A stretch of DNA of 12,726 nt from CAYHIN01 sp964356705 (GCA_964356705.1 CAYHIN010000023.1:1-12726), one strand, 5' to 3'; shown: positions 1 through 5,794, counted from the first letter of the stretch. The notes: generated from the sequence alone by a model not told the origin. Numbers and translations are program-made.

Positions 1-628
1 GTTTTAACACTGGATCCCAGATCCTGTCAGAACCTGTGTCAGGAATAGTGGGATCGTTTACTTGCTGGGCGAGAAATTCCTCGGCAAAATCAAGAGTGTC
101 CCCTTGGGCCCAGTTTGTAACAGTCTCATCAAAGTGAAAACTCTGGACCAAAGTGACATGAGTGTTGCCAGGAATGGTACCAATGGGAATCCAGCAGGAG
201 ACGGCGTCGGGCAGGGACACGTCGTCTGCAAAATCGATAATGGTGCTGGCTGAGGGAGAAGAGATAGAGAGGTCGTAGGTAATATAATTTTGGATATCAA
301 ACTTTGGGGTGCCATTTTCTTCCTGATCCTCCGGCTCGGTCATCGTTCCTTGGGAAACCTCTAAACTTTTTATGTGCACCCAAATCTGGGCTGGATTGAA
401 ATCTACAAATAAATCTTTGTCAAAGAACTTGTCATCTCCGGGCTTGAGATCAGCAAATGAGACTACTGACTGCGGATTGTCCACACCGTTTACCTTGAGG
501 TCTATTTTTCCGGCGGTAAAATTGTTTGCAGGAGAGACTTCGGTGTCTGAGAAAAAAGCGCGGGAGAGGCCAATGACGGAAGGGATTGTGAGCCCAAGAA
601 TTATTAGACTTAGTAAAACTCTATTCAT
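1..628 (-). CDS. Secreted TasA/camelysin-like protein, SipW-type signal (C-terminus outside window)
   Basis: An uninterrupted frame runs leftward from the ATG at 626-628 to the window edge, giving 209 codons with no stop, so the gene is partial. Residues 1-25 are a hydrophobic signal peptide, followed directly by AFFSDTEVSPANNFTAGKID. The pattern hydrophobic stretch + (A)FFSDTE + N-FTAG-IDL is the hallmark of the SipW-cognate TasA/camelysin family. These are exported proteins that in Bacillus form amyloid-like surface fibres and are processed by a type I signal peptidase. The rest is acidic and Asp/Asn-rich, with SFADLKPGD at about residue 60 and FAEEFLAQQ near the edge, both usual in this family. 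A signal peptidase lies at 8723-9880; that it processes this protein is inference. The ATG is chosen because it opens the signal peptide. No close promoter was convincing. Confidence 0.8.
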   Translation of the reverse strand, partial: MNRVLLSLIILGLTIPSVIGLSRAFFSDTEVSPANNFTAGKIDLKVNGVDNPQSVVSFADLKPGDDKFFDKDLFVDFNPAQIWVHIKSLEVSQGTMTEPEDQEENGTPKFDIQNYITYDLSISSPSASTIIDFADDVSLPDAVSCWIPIGTIPGNTHVTLVQSFHFDETVTNWAQGDTLDFAEEFLAQQVNDPTIPDTGSDRIWDPVLK

Positions 629-730
629 CTCTAGTATGACGATAACCTAGAGTGTCTTCCCGGATCAATTGGGACAATCAATATCAAATATGGACGGAAG
701 TATGTTAATTTTTAGTGTTTGGAAATAGAT

Positions 731-770
731 AAGTCACTCAAGTCATATATGACACATAGGTCATATAAAT
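731..770. promoter_or_regulatory. Palindrome and repeated GTCA half-sites, possible operator
   Basis: The 193-base gap between divergent genes holds a perfect 12-base palindrome GTCATATATGAC at 742-753, a GTCATAT half copy at 760-766 and another AAGTCA at 731-736. They sit just upstream of the promoter of the 822 gene. A regulator binding site is plausible, but nothing identifies the protein. The rest of the gap (629-730) shows only a 6-base inverted repeat, CTCTAG at 629-634 and CTAGAG at 647-652. Confidence 0.3.
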
Positions 771-786
771 GTGATCGGGGCGGTAA

Positions 787-815
787 TTGCGTATGGGTGA
801 GATTTTCTATACTAT
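787..815 (+). promoter_or_regulatory. Promoter, probably giving a leaderless mRNA for the 822 gene
   Basis: TTGCGT (787-792), a 17-base spacer and TACTAT (810-815) lie exactly six bases before the ATG at 822. Transcription would start at or next to the A of the start codon. There is no Shine-Dalgarno sequence. The same spacing recurs at 4611, 5292 and 5807. Confidence 0.55.
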
Positions 816-821
816 AAATAC

Positions 822-1112
822 ATGCAAGATCTGCCTACTCAGTTTTTCTTTGTGTCCGCGGGTGTTGGGGTGTGGGTGGGTGTAGGACTGTTGGTCGTGG
901 TGGGGACACTACTAATCAAGATGCTAACTAAGTTCAATCATGTGGCGGATGAAGTGAAACAAACTGTAGACGAGGTGGCCTCCATAAAATCAAAAGTGGG
1001 GGAAGTCATGGGCGGATTTGTGTCTTCGATATTATCCAACTCAGGATCTAGTCCTAAAAGATCGAAGTCGAGAGGGGGTGTTTCGCGTGGCAGGAAACAA
1101 AAAAGGAAGTAG
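822..1112 (+). CDS. Small membrane protein with coiled-coil and basic tail
   Basis: This is a 96-residue protein. Residues 8-33 form one strongly hydrophobic, Gly/Val-rich membrane segment. Residues 35-68 are amphipathic and heptad-like (FNHVADEVKQTVDEVASIKS) and probably helical or coiled-coil. The last 20 residues are Ser/Gly/Lys/Arg-rich and highly basic. The layout resembles DUF948-like and other small membrane-anchored envelope proteins, but no catalytic motif is seen and I do not recognise the family. It is the first gene of a unit with the YtxH-like gene, which it overlaps by 26 bases in another frame, and uppP. A role at the inner membrane or envelope is inferred from this company. 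The ATG sits six bases after a good -10 box, so translation may be leaderless. Confidence 0.65.
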   Translation: MQDLPTQFFFVSAGVGVWVGVGLLVVVGTLLIKMLTKFNHVADEVKQTVDEVASIKSKVGEVMGGFVSSILSNSGSSPKRSKSRGGVSRGRKQKRK

Positions 1113-1317
1113 TTTTTTGGCTGCAAGTCTAGGAGCAGTCGTGGGAGTCGTAGCAGGAGTTGCTGGTACATTGCTATCTGACAAAAAGAACAGACAGGTT
1201 CTAGAAAAGAAAGCAGGAGAGCTAGTAAAAGAAGGTAGAGTACTGGCTAAGAGAGCTGGAAAAGAAGTAGCCAGTGTAACCCGAAAATTAAAGAAATCTG
1301 TAGGGAGAAGTAAGTAG
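1087..1317 (+). CDS. YtxH-like small membrane protein
   Basis: This 76-residue protein begins MAGNKKGSSFLAASLGAVVG. It has one Gly/Ala/Val-rich membrane segment at about residues 8-29, ending in the turn LLSDKKNRQ, followed by a Lys-rich amphipathic helix to the end. A Gly-rich helix, a short basic turn and a charged helix is the layout of YtxH/GvpP-type proteins, whose function is poorly known and sometimes linked to stress. The frame is open from further left, but GTG 1087 is preferred: the purine run AGAGGGGG at 1071-1078 lies eight bases before it, and upstream residues do not resemble the family. GTG 1078 is the alternative. It overlaps the previous gene and ends three bases before uppP, so the three are probably co-transcribed. 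Confidence 0.65.
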   Translation: MAGNKKGSSFLAASLGAVVGVVAGVAGTLLSDKKNRQVLEKKAGELVKEGRVLAKRAGKEVASVTRKLKKSVGRSK

Positions 1318-1320
1318 ACT

Positions 1321-2076
1321 ATGGATCTATTGTCTGCTTTTGTCCTGGCGGTAGTCGAGGGGATCACCGAGTTTTTGCCGGTGTCTTCGACTGGACATAT
1401 GGTGCTGGCCACTAGACTACTGCAAATCCCCCAGACGACATTTGTATCTACTTTTGAGATAGGGATACAGCTGGGGGCGATATTGGCGGTCGTCTCTTTG
1501 TACCTATCTCGGATCTGGGGAAATAAAAAGCTGTTCCTGAAAGTGGGAACGGCCTTTTTGCCGACGGCTGTGGTCGGATTTGTCATGTACCCCGTCGTCA
1601 AGAACTCACTACTGGGGAATGCCGATCTGACGGCGGTGATGCTGCTTTTGGGTGGCATCGCCTTGATAATCTGGGAGAAGTGGCAACGACCAGGAAAAAC
1701 AAAAATAGAAGAGTTGCCCTGGTGGAAGTGTGTCCTGATAGGACTGGGACAGTCGGTGTCTATGATACCGGGAGTGTCGCGGGCGATGGCGACTATCATG
1801 ACCGGGGTGGGAATGGGATTGTCGCGAAAGGAAGCTGTAGAAATGTCTTTTTTGCTGGCAGTGCCCACCATGATGGCCGCTGCTGGACTAGACATATATA
1901 AATCTGCGGACGGGATAACAAATCAAGAGTGGGGAATACTGATCTTTGGATTTTGTGTAGCTTATGTGGTGGCCGTGGTGGCCGTGAAGTGGCTGGTCAA
2001 CTTTGTAAAAAAGTCAGATCTGAGTGGATTTGGGTGGTATAGAATCGCGGTGGCCGCTGTCTGGCTACTTGCCTAA
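1321..2076 (+). CDS. uppP: Undecaprenyl-diphosphatase UppP (BacA family)
   Basis: This integral membrane enzyme removes one phosphate from undecaprenyl diphosphate, recycling the lipid carrier for peptidoglycan and other surface polymers. The product is 251 residues, slightly shorter than the usual 260-280, and hydrophobic throughout. The first signature is intact: E13-GIT-E17-FLPVSSTGH26, carrying the acidic pair and the His/Ser of the active site. The second signature reads PGVSR154-AMAT where most members have PGxSRSGAT. The catalytic Arg is kept, but the following Ser-Gly is Ala-Met. Low-similarity loops and the WEKW segment near residue 118 match the family layout. The ATG is in the normal family position, three bases after the YtxH-like gene. 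It is probably the last well-supported gene of the unit starting at 822. Confidence 0.95.
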   Translation: MDLLSAFVLAVVEGITEFLPVSSTGHMVLATRLLQIPQTTFVSTFEIGIQLGAILAVVSLYLSRIWGNKKLFLKVGTAFLPTAVVGFVMYPVVKNSLLGNADLTAVMLLLGGIALIIWEKWQRPGKTKIEELPWWKCVLIGLGQSVSMIPGVSRAMATIMTGVGMGLSRKEAVEMSFLLAVPTMMAAAGLDIYKSADGITNQEWGILIFGFCVAYVVAVVAVKWLVNFVKKSDLSGFGWYRIAVAAVWLLA

Positions 2077-2140
2077 AGCATCACGAAAAAGCTGGCCTAT
2101 AAAGCGAAAGACAGCGACGAATGAGCGGGTAGAAAAATTT

Positions 2141-2227
2141 ATGACACTGGCAATTGCAGCGGGTGCGGACTTGGTGATCTTGATCTGGATTTGTTTTTGG
2201 AATGAGTCAGGCATAGTTCTGGTATGA
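2141..2227 (+). CDS. Tiny putative membrane peptide
   Basis: A 28-residue frame starting MTLAIAAGADLVILIWICFW could form one membrane span. The frame is open upstream to TTG 2069, which would add a Lys/Arg-rich N-terminus and overlap the uppP stop. There is no clear ribosome binding site and no recognisable family. It is reported because the uppP-2335 gap otherwise lacks explanation; it may be chance. Confidence 0.2.
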   Translation: MTLAIAAGADLVILIWICFWNESGIVLV

Positions 2228-2228
2228 T
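2220..2228 (+). promoter_or_regulatory. Extended -10 promoter element
   Basis: TGG followed by TATGAT (2223-2228) is an extended -10 element 12 bases before the ATG at 2241. The nearest -35-like TTGGAA (2197-2202) is at a poor 20-base spacing. It could drive the 2241 and 2335 genes. Confidence 0.35.
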
Positions 2229-2240
2229 CATATCAGGGAT

Positions 2241-2333
2241 ATGAGTAGGGAAACAATCAATAAAATCGTGGTAGCAACAATTGTTTTGGTTATTTTCGGG
2301 TTGATATCTGCTGCGGCTTTGGTGATTAAATAA
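2241..2333 (+). CDS. Tiny single-span membrane peptide
   Basis: This ORF of 30 codons begins MSRETINKIVVATIVLVIFG and ends in VIK-stop. It has a short polar, basic N-terminus followed by one unbroken hydrophobic helix of about 20 residues, as expected for a real single-span peptide. AGGGAT directly precedes the ATG, and an extended -10 box lies 12 bases upstream. The stop is one base from the ATG of the next gene, which suggests translational linkage. No family is recognised. It could be a small membrane protein or an upstream ORF that sets translation of the next gene. Confidence 0.4.
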   Translation: MSRETINKIVVATIVLVIFGLISAAALVIK

Positions 2334-2334
2334 T

Positions 2335-2895
2335 ATGGTGAAGACGGCAATCGGGGTATTGTTGATTATTGGAGTAGTTTTCTCTATTCGGGATTATAAA
2401 ATCTGGAGAAGCGAGGAGACAAGATACTATGGTCAGGGAGTGCGTGCTAACATCGGGCCCAAGCCTGAGACACTTAAGCCAGAGGTAATCTATCAAAACA
2501 ATCTAGTGGGATTACGTATAAAGCATCCGACCGATTGGCAGATAGTGGTGAACCCTGATGTGGTGCCCGACGGGAAGAAAAATTTTGAGACCTTCTTTCG
2601 AATTGGAGAGCGAATAGAGATCGTGGATCTGGGGGGCAAAATAAAGATAAGTCTGGAGAGAAGTGAGAAGAATATAACTGATTTTTCTGACTGGGAGGCG
2701 AGTAAACATGCTATGAGCCGGGAAAAAGAATATATAAACACTGATCATATGAGTGGAATTGTGCTGACTTGGAAGCTGGGTGGGTCTGAGAGACAAACTG
2801 CGATTGTACATAAAAAAGATGACAGGATGTTTATCCTGGAACAAGAGCAAGTCGGAGGCTGGGAAGAGATACTAAAAAGTATTGTAATTATTTAG
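2335..2895 (+). CDS. Membrane-anchored extracytoplasmic protein, possible PsbP-like fold
   Basis: This is a 186-residue protein. Residues 2-19 are a hydrophobic signal or anchor without an obvious cleavage or lipobox Cys, followed by a charged linker. From about residue 60 the pattern YQNNLVGLRIKHPTDWQI resembles the 'Y-N...G-.I.YP..W' opening of small extracytoplasmic proteins with the MOG1/PsbP-like fold, which are common in Patescibacteria. The end, EEILKSIVII, fits the terminal strand and helix of such proteins. No catalytic residues are visible, and the fold assignment is inference. Its last eight bases overlap the end of the convergent gene at 2888-3448. It follows the 30-residue peptide by one base. 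Confidence 0.6.
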   Translation: MVKTAIGVLLIIGVVFSIRDYKIWRSEETRYYGQGVRANIGPKPETLKPEVIYQNNLVGLRIKHPTDWQIVVNPDVVPDGKKNFETFFRIGERIEIVDLGGKIKISLERSEKNITDFSDWEASKHAMSREKEYINTDHMSGIVLTWKLGGSERQTAIVHKKDDRMFILEQEQVGGWEEILKSIVII

Positions 2896-3448
2896 TATGC
2901 TTTGATTTTTGTTTTGGTTTTGGATGTAGACCAGGCTTGATGTGGTAGGTGATGAAGTAGAGGGCGATGACGATGAGAATGACTGAAAAGACAGATAGTT
3001 GAAAAATAGGAAGATCGAGCGGGGATATTGGAGACGTGGGAGGTTGGGAAGTGAAACTTACAGTGGAGACCGATTGAGGAAGCAGGGAGGTGTGGGCGTT
3101 TGTCACTAACTCTGCTCTCAGAGTGTGGGGGCCATACTTTAGATTTTCTAGGGTGTGGCTACCGGTCGTTACTTCGATGGCGTTTGTGCGAGTGGGACTG
3201 CCTTGGTCTACCCAGAGATGGACATGAGCTTGGCCATAAGAAGACTTGGGATGGGTGACATAGTCGGTCAAAGTAAGATTTTGGGGAAAGGTGAAATCAA
3301 CTTGAACTGAACTGCCGGTTGTGGAGGCGCTTTCGACCGGAGAAGAAATCGAAAAGAGGGTAGCGGCGTGCACTTTGAATAAGGCACCGGCGGCAAAAAG
3401 AGACAGAGCAGTAAAGATGAGGGCGTGTTTGATGTGATGTCTGGCCAC
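2888..3448 (-). CDS. Membrane-anchored extracytoplasmic protein with His-x-His strand
   Basis: This 186-residue protein has a signal peptide at residues 1-28 (possible cleavage after VHA), a beta-rich exported domain at about 30-140, one membrane span at about 148-172 and a short basic tail ending in KHTK. It should face outward, anchored by the C-terminus. The domain contains GQAHVHLWVDQG (His75, His77) and later LENLKYGPHTLRAELV. This pattern resembles DUF4399-like and similar Ig-like domains in which a '(H)HxHL.VD' strand precedes 'L..G.HTL...L'. Several such proteins occur with copper proteins; whether this one binds metal is inference. It starts with GTG at 3446-3448 because no ATG is available. 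The start lies inside the divergent promoter region of the cupredoxin gene. It is rich in Thr, Ser and Pro. Confidence 0.65.
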   Translation of the reverse strand: MARHHIKHALIFTALSLFAAGALFKVHAATLFSISSPVESASTTGSSVQVDFTFPQNLTLTDYVTHPKSSYGQAHVHLWVDQGSPTRTNAIEVTTGSHTLENLKYGPHTLRAELVTNAHTSLLPQSVSTVSFTSQPPTSPISPLDLPIFQLSVFSVILIVIALYFITYHIKPGLHPKPKQKSKHTK

Positions 3449-3458
3449 AAGATACTAT
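3429..3458 (+). promoter_or_regulatory. Promoter for the cupredoxin gene
   Basis: TTGATG (3429-3434), an 18-base spacer and TACTAT (3453-3458) lie upstream of the cupredoxin. The site overlaps the 5' end of the divergent 2888-3448 gene, so the two genes' promoters must overlap. A G-run (3462-3467) lies nine bases before the alternative ATG at 3476. Confidence 0.4.
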
Positions 3459-3505
3459 TCTGGGGGGTTGTAAAGATGGTGTCAAGCTGGTATTGTTTTT
3501 GGACG

Positions 3506-3940
3506 ATGAATAAGAACTTGGTAATCGGTCTGGCGGTGGTTGTACTTTTGGGAGGAATTGGTTTTTGGTATGTGTCACAGAGTCCAAAGAGTGGAGATAG
3601 TATGGTTGCAGAAGTGACACCAGAGCCAACACCTGGTCCGACGCAGCCTGCAGCTATGACAGGAGAAACATTGGAAGTAGTTGTCTTAGGAGACGATTTT
3701 AAGTTTGCTCCTAATGAGATTAAGGTAAAAGTAGGAACAAAAGTGAAAGTGACTTTTAAGAACACGGGTGGGTTTCATGATTTTGTAATTGATGAGTTCC
3801 GGGCGAGTACAGCCCAGATTGGGAATGGTAAAGAAGAAACGATTGAATTTGTCGTTGATCGCGCAGGGACTTTTGAGTATTACTGCTCGGTGGGAAAGCA
3901 CAGACAAATGGGGATGGTGGGGAAATTAATAGTAGAGTAG
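3506..3940 (+). CDS. Membrane-anchored blue-copper (cupredoxin/plastocyanin-like) protein
   Basis: This 144-residue protein has an N-terminal membrane anchor at residues 4-25, a Pro/Thr-rich linker (TPEPTPGPTQPA) and a type 1 copper domain from about residue 55. All four expected ligands are visible: His91 (GGFHDFVID), Cys127, His132 and Met137 in YYCSVGKHRQMGM. The domain also shows the usual 'F.P..I.VK.GT.V....N' strand pattern. Such proteins carry single electrons or bind copper outside the membrane. ATG 3506 is chosen because it gives a clean, basic-then-hydrophobic anchor. ATG 3476 would add ten residues (MVSSWYCFWT) and has a G-rich sequence upstream, so it remains possible. The divergent neighbour with a His-x-His strand suggests a shared extracytoplasmic copper or redox role, but the partner is not identified. 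Confidence 0.85.
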   Translation: MNKNLVIGLAVVVLLGGIGFWYVSQSPKSGDSMVAEVTPEPTPGPTQPAAMTGETLEVVVLGDDFKFAPNEIKVKVGTKVKVTFKNTGGFHDFVIDEFRASTAQIGNGKEETIEFVVDRAGTFEYYCSVGKHRQMGMVGKLIVE

Positions 3941-3944
3941 GGTA

Positions 3945-3967
3945 AGTAGTGAGTGGTGAGTAGTGAG
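3945..3967. repeat. Short direct repeat after the cupredoxin gene
   Basis: AGTAGTGAG occurs at 3945-3953 and 3959-3967, a 14-base period in a G/T/A-only stretch between the cupredoxin stop and the pseudogene. It is a low-complexity repeat of unknown role. Confidence 0.5.
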
Positions 3968-4000
3968 ATGGGTTGTGGGGATGAGGAGTAATATAAATGT

Positions 4001-4215
4001 ATGAGCGTGGTGAGTTTTACTGATTTGAATGTTTATAAAAATATCTAAGAGATGCTGTAGGTGAATGCAATGAAATGATAGTGCATTTAAGTATGACTCG
4101 GGACTTGTATGGAGAACTAGTGGGAGTAAACATATGTAATGAATTAATTTCTAGCTATGACATTTCAGGAAAACAGCTATATAGATTGGGTGAAAGTTGG
4201 GGTAGGGTGGGGTAA
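4001..4215 (+). pseudogene. Four-helix-bundle (S23/bAvd-like) protein, internal deletion and frame change
   Basis: ATG 4001 opens MSVVSFTDLNVYKNI and then hits TAA at 4046. 'SFTDLNVYK' is the typical N-terminus of the four-helix-bundle family related to 23S rRNA intervening-sequence and bAvd proteins. In another frame, from 4039 to the TAA at 4213, the translation reads KYLRDAVGECNEMIVHLSMT, continues RDLYGELVGVNICNELISS and ends YDISGKQLYRLGESW. These are the normal third and fourth helices of the same family. The join falls in an A-run (4037-4041), and roughly 50 residues of the middle (helices 1-2) are missing, so one deletion explains both the loss and the frame change. The C-terminal frame is otherwise intact, which points to recent decay. 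AGGAG at 3984-3988 may be its old ribosome binding site. The family match is from memory. Confidence 0.75.
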
Positions 4216-4258
4216 CAGGGTGTTTGACAATTGGTAACAAAGAAATCACAATAATCTG

Positions 4259-4588
4259 GTGAAGAAAAGTTTTTGGGTGTGGGTCCTGGCTTTGGGAGTC
4301 GTGATCGTGGCTATGGGCTTTGGGTGGATGTGGCCGGTCAAGCTCACTGGATTTTTGGCACTGTTTGCCCTGTGGATGGGCTGGTGGGACAAGAGAAAAA
4401 ATGATCTGCAATGGTATGCGATGGGATTTTGTCTGGGACCGTTTATTGACATCGTGGGAGTATACGGAGGATCGTGGCAGTATGGGGCACCGTTTGTGAT
4501 CGGAATTCCTTTGTGGCTGCCTTTTGCTTACGGCTTGAGTGGACTACTCCTGAGAAGGCTTTCGGAAGGTTGGATTGGTAGGAAATAG
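4259..4588 (+). CDS. Small polytopic membrane protein, function unknown
   Basis: This 109-residue, very hydrophobic, Trp/Gly-rich protein has about three or four membrane segments (approximately residues 5-21, 25-43, 52-70 and 78-98). There are short charged loops (DKRKND at about 41-46) and a basic C-terminus (RRLSEGWIGRK). The stretch GGSWQYGA...GIPLWLPFAYG, with its W-Y-P-W-P spacing, recalls small DUF2878/carotenoid-related membrane proteins, but I cannot assign it to a family. GTG 4259 is the only suitable start at the N-terminal hydrophobic segment. A TTGACA lies at 4224-4229, but its best -10 match (AATAAT, 4250-4255) is at 20-base spacing and too close to the start. It lies 22 bases upstream of tpiA, which has its own promoter inside this gene's 3' end. 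Confidence 0.6.
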   Translation: MKKSFWVWVLALGVVIVAMGFGWMWPVKLTGFLALFALWMGWWDKRKNDLQWYAMGFCLGPFIDIVGVYGGSWQYGAPFVIGIPLWLPFAYGLSGLLLRRLSEGWIGRK

Positions 4589-4604
4589 TATTGGATGATA
4601 TATT
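4575..4604 (+). promoter_or_regulatory. Promoter, probably giving a leaderless tpiA mRNA
   Basis: TTGGTA (4575-4580), an 18-base spacer and TATATT (4599-4604) lie exactly six bases before the GTG at 4611. No Shine-Dalgarno sequence is present between them. The -35 box lies within the end of the preceding gene. Confidence 0.5.
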
Positions 4605-4610
4605 GGTTGA

Positions 4611-5261
4611 GTGATTGTCGTAAACTTTAAAACTTACAAAGAAGCCACGGGATATAGAGCGATTGAACTGGCTCGGGTATGTAAAAAAATCCAAGATGAG
4701 ACCTCTGTACGGATCGTGGTGGTGCCACAGCTGGCTGACCTGCGAGACTGTGTAGAAACGGGTGTGGACTGCTGGGTGCAGCATATAGATGCCGTAGATC
4801 AGGGGAAGAATACGGGGTATGTGACGCGAGAATCGGTAGAAGAAGTGGGGGCTAAGGGAACTCTCTTAAATCATTCTGAGCACAAGGTAACAGATGAGGC
4901 TCTGACTCAAATCCTGAAAGAAACAGAAACTCTCGCATTTGAGACGTGTGTATGTGCTGCTGATGCAACTGAGGCGCAAAAATGGAATGCTTTTAAGCCA
5001 AATTTTATTTTGTATGAACCACCAGAGCTGGTCGGAAGTCCCGATAAATCGGTAAGCACGGAAAAGCCTGAGATAATAGATGCAGTGGTAAAAGCAGTTA
5101 CTCAACCAGTATTGGTGGGAGCGGGAGTCAAAAATATTGAGGATGTAAAAGTTGCTGTGAAGTTGGGTGCTAAAGGAGTAGGGCTGGCATCTGGGTTTGT
5201 GTTGGCTACTGACCCTGAGAGTATGTTGCGTGAATTGGTGAGCACTTTTAATAGGTCTTGA
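4611..5261 (+). CDS. tpiA: Triosephosphate isomerase, archaeal type
   Basis: The enzyme interconverts dihydroxyacetone phosphate and glyceraldehyde 3-phosphate in glycolysis. At 216 residues it matches the short archaeal form (about 220-230) rather than the bacterial one (about 250). The active site is complete: Asn5 and Lys7 in VVNFKTY, His88 in LLNHSEHK, and Glu136 in YEPPELVG. The phosphate-binding end carries VLVGAGVKN and the ...KGVGLASGFV loop. The motifs NFKTY, NHSEH and YEPPEL are those of archaeal TIMs; bacterial ones usually have a WVLxHSERR-type His segment and a YEPVWAIGTG-type loop. GTG 4611 is fixed by the alignment to NFKTY and by the -10 box six bases upstream. The stop overlaps the operator of the toxin-antitoxin pair. 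Confidence 0.92.
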   Translation: MIVVNFKTYKEATGYRAIELARVCKKIQDETSVRIVVVPQLADLRDCVETGVDCWVQHIDAVDQGKNTGYVTRESVEEVGAKGTLLNHSEHKVTDEALTQILKETETLAFETCVCAADATEAQKWNAFKPNFILYEPPELVGSPDKSVSTEKPEIIDAVVKAVTQPVLVGAGVKNIEDVKVAVKLGAKGVGLASGFVLATDPESMLRELVSTFNRS

Positions 5262-5288
5262 CAAAAGACCTGTTAATGGTACTATTAA
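5253..5288 (+). promoter_or_regulatory. Toxin-antitoxin promoter with two palindromic operators
   Basis: TTGACA (5258-5263, perfect), 16 bases and TACTAT (5280-5285) lie six bases before the antitoxin ATG. Each box is covered by a palindrome: AGGTCTT-5-AAGACCT (5253-5271) over the -35 and TTAATGGTACTATTAA (5273-5288, one mismatched pair) over the -10. This is a typical layout for autoregulation by an antitoxin or toxin-antitoxin complex. The first palindrome includes the tpiA stop codon. Confidence 0.65.
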
Positions 5289-5291
5289 TGT

Positions 5292-5531
5292 ATGACCAAT
5301 GTTTCTATTAGTCAACTAAAAGCCAATCCAGCCAAAGTGATTGCAGCCTCTTTGGACTACCCTGTGGCAATCCAAAACAGGAATAGCACAGAGGCGTACG
5401 TGGTGGGAAAGGATCTTTTTGAAAAGATTGAGAGATATATAGAGGATTTTGTAGATAGCAAAATAATCGAAAAGACAGATTTTTCGAAGAGGAAAGATCT
5501 AAAGGATGTAATGAAAGACTTGGGAATATGA
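5292..5531 (+). CDS. Phd/YefM-type antitoxin
   Basis: This 79-residue protein starts MTNVSISQLKANPAKVIAAS and continues with YPVAIQNRNSTEAYVVGKDLFEKIE. The pattern 'S.S.lk.np..vi......pv.i.nr....yvv....fe.l' is the N-terminal DNA-binding and dimerisation fold of the Phd/YefM family. The C-terminal part (about residues 50-79) is charged and Lys/Asp-rich and should be the toxin-neutralising segment. It binds its own promoter and holds the toxin inactive. The stop overlaps the toxin start as ATGA, so translation is coupled. There is no leader: the ATG is six bases after the -10 box. The pair sits between tpiA and rpiB, which suggests insertion into a metabolic cluster. Confidence 0.85.
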   Translation: MTNVSISQLKANPAKVIAASLDYPVAIQNRNSTEAYVVGKDLFEKIERYIEDFVDSKIIEKTDFSKRKDLKDVMKDLGI

Positions 5532-5794
5532 ATGTAACTACCTCGGAACGTGTGGAAAAACAGCTGAGGAAAATTACAAAATTAAAACAATTGATATTAA
5601 CTTCGAGATTTGAATCTTTGGGGGGTGACGAAGGACGTACGGGAGAAGAGAAGCTGGGAGGGTACAAGGATCTATACAGGATTAGAGTTGGAGATTACAG
5701 GATCGTTTATAAAAAGTACCCAAATGAGATATTCGTGATATTGATAGGACATAGGCGAGAAGTTTACCGATTGTTGGAGCAACTACTTAAGTGA
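5528..5794 (+). CDS. RelE/ParE-superfamily toxin
   Basis: This is an 88-residue basic protein. The C-terminal half carries the RelE core: LGGYKDLYRIRVGDYRIVY followed by VILIGHRREVYR. The Arg-rich strand (YRIRVGDYRIVY) and the terminal GHR-x-x-VYR are the usual markers. In RelE enzymes these residues cut mRNA in the ribosome; in ParE they act on gyrase. The sequence alone favours a RelE-like mRNA interferase but does not prove it. Between about residues 28 and 42 the usual short loop is expanded and acidic (ESLGGDEGRTGEEK). It overlaps the antitoxin by four bases, as expected for a functional type II pair. It ends 12 bases before rpiB. Confidence 0.82.
   Translation: MNVTTSERVEKQLRKITKLKQLILTSRFESLGGDEGRTGEEKLGGYKDLYRIRVGDYRIVYKKYPNEIFVILIGHRREVYRLLEQLLK

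Noticed and set aside
629..652. CTCTAG/CTAGAG inverted repeat before the TasA-like start
   Set aside because: The stem is only six bases with a 12-base loop, not enough to claim a regulatory hairpin.
1018..1086. Longer start for the YtxH-like protein
   Set aside because: The added residues overlap the previous gene out of frame and look unlike the family. GTG 1087 has a purine-rich ribosome site at good spacing.
1041..1895. Long minus-strand open frame of 284 codons opposite the YtxH-like gene and uppP
   Set aside because: It lies wholly antisense to clear UppP coding sequence, and its Ser/Thr/Pro-rich translation is what the G-rich plus strand gives in reverse. No motif or start context supports it.
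3425..3505. Upstream extension of the cupredoxin frame
   Set aside because: It overlaps the promoter region and the divergent gene, and the added residues do not form a signal peptide. ATG 3476 remains a possible alternative.
4224..4255. Perfect TTGACA with AATAAT as a promoter for the 4259 gene
   Set aside because: The spacing is 20 bases and the predicted transcription start would fall after the GTG start codon. The hexamer may be chance.
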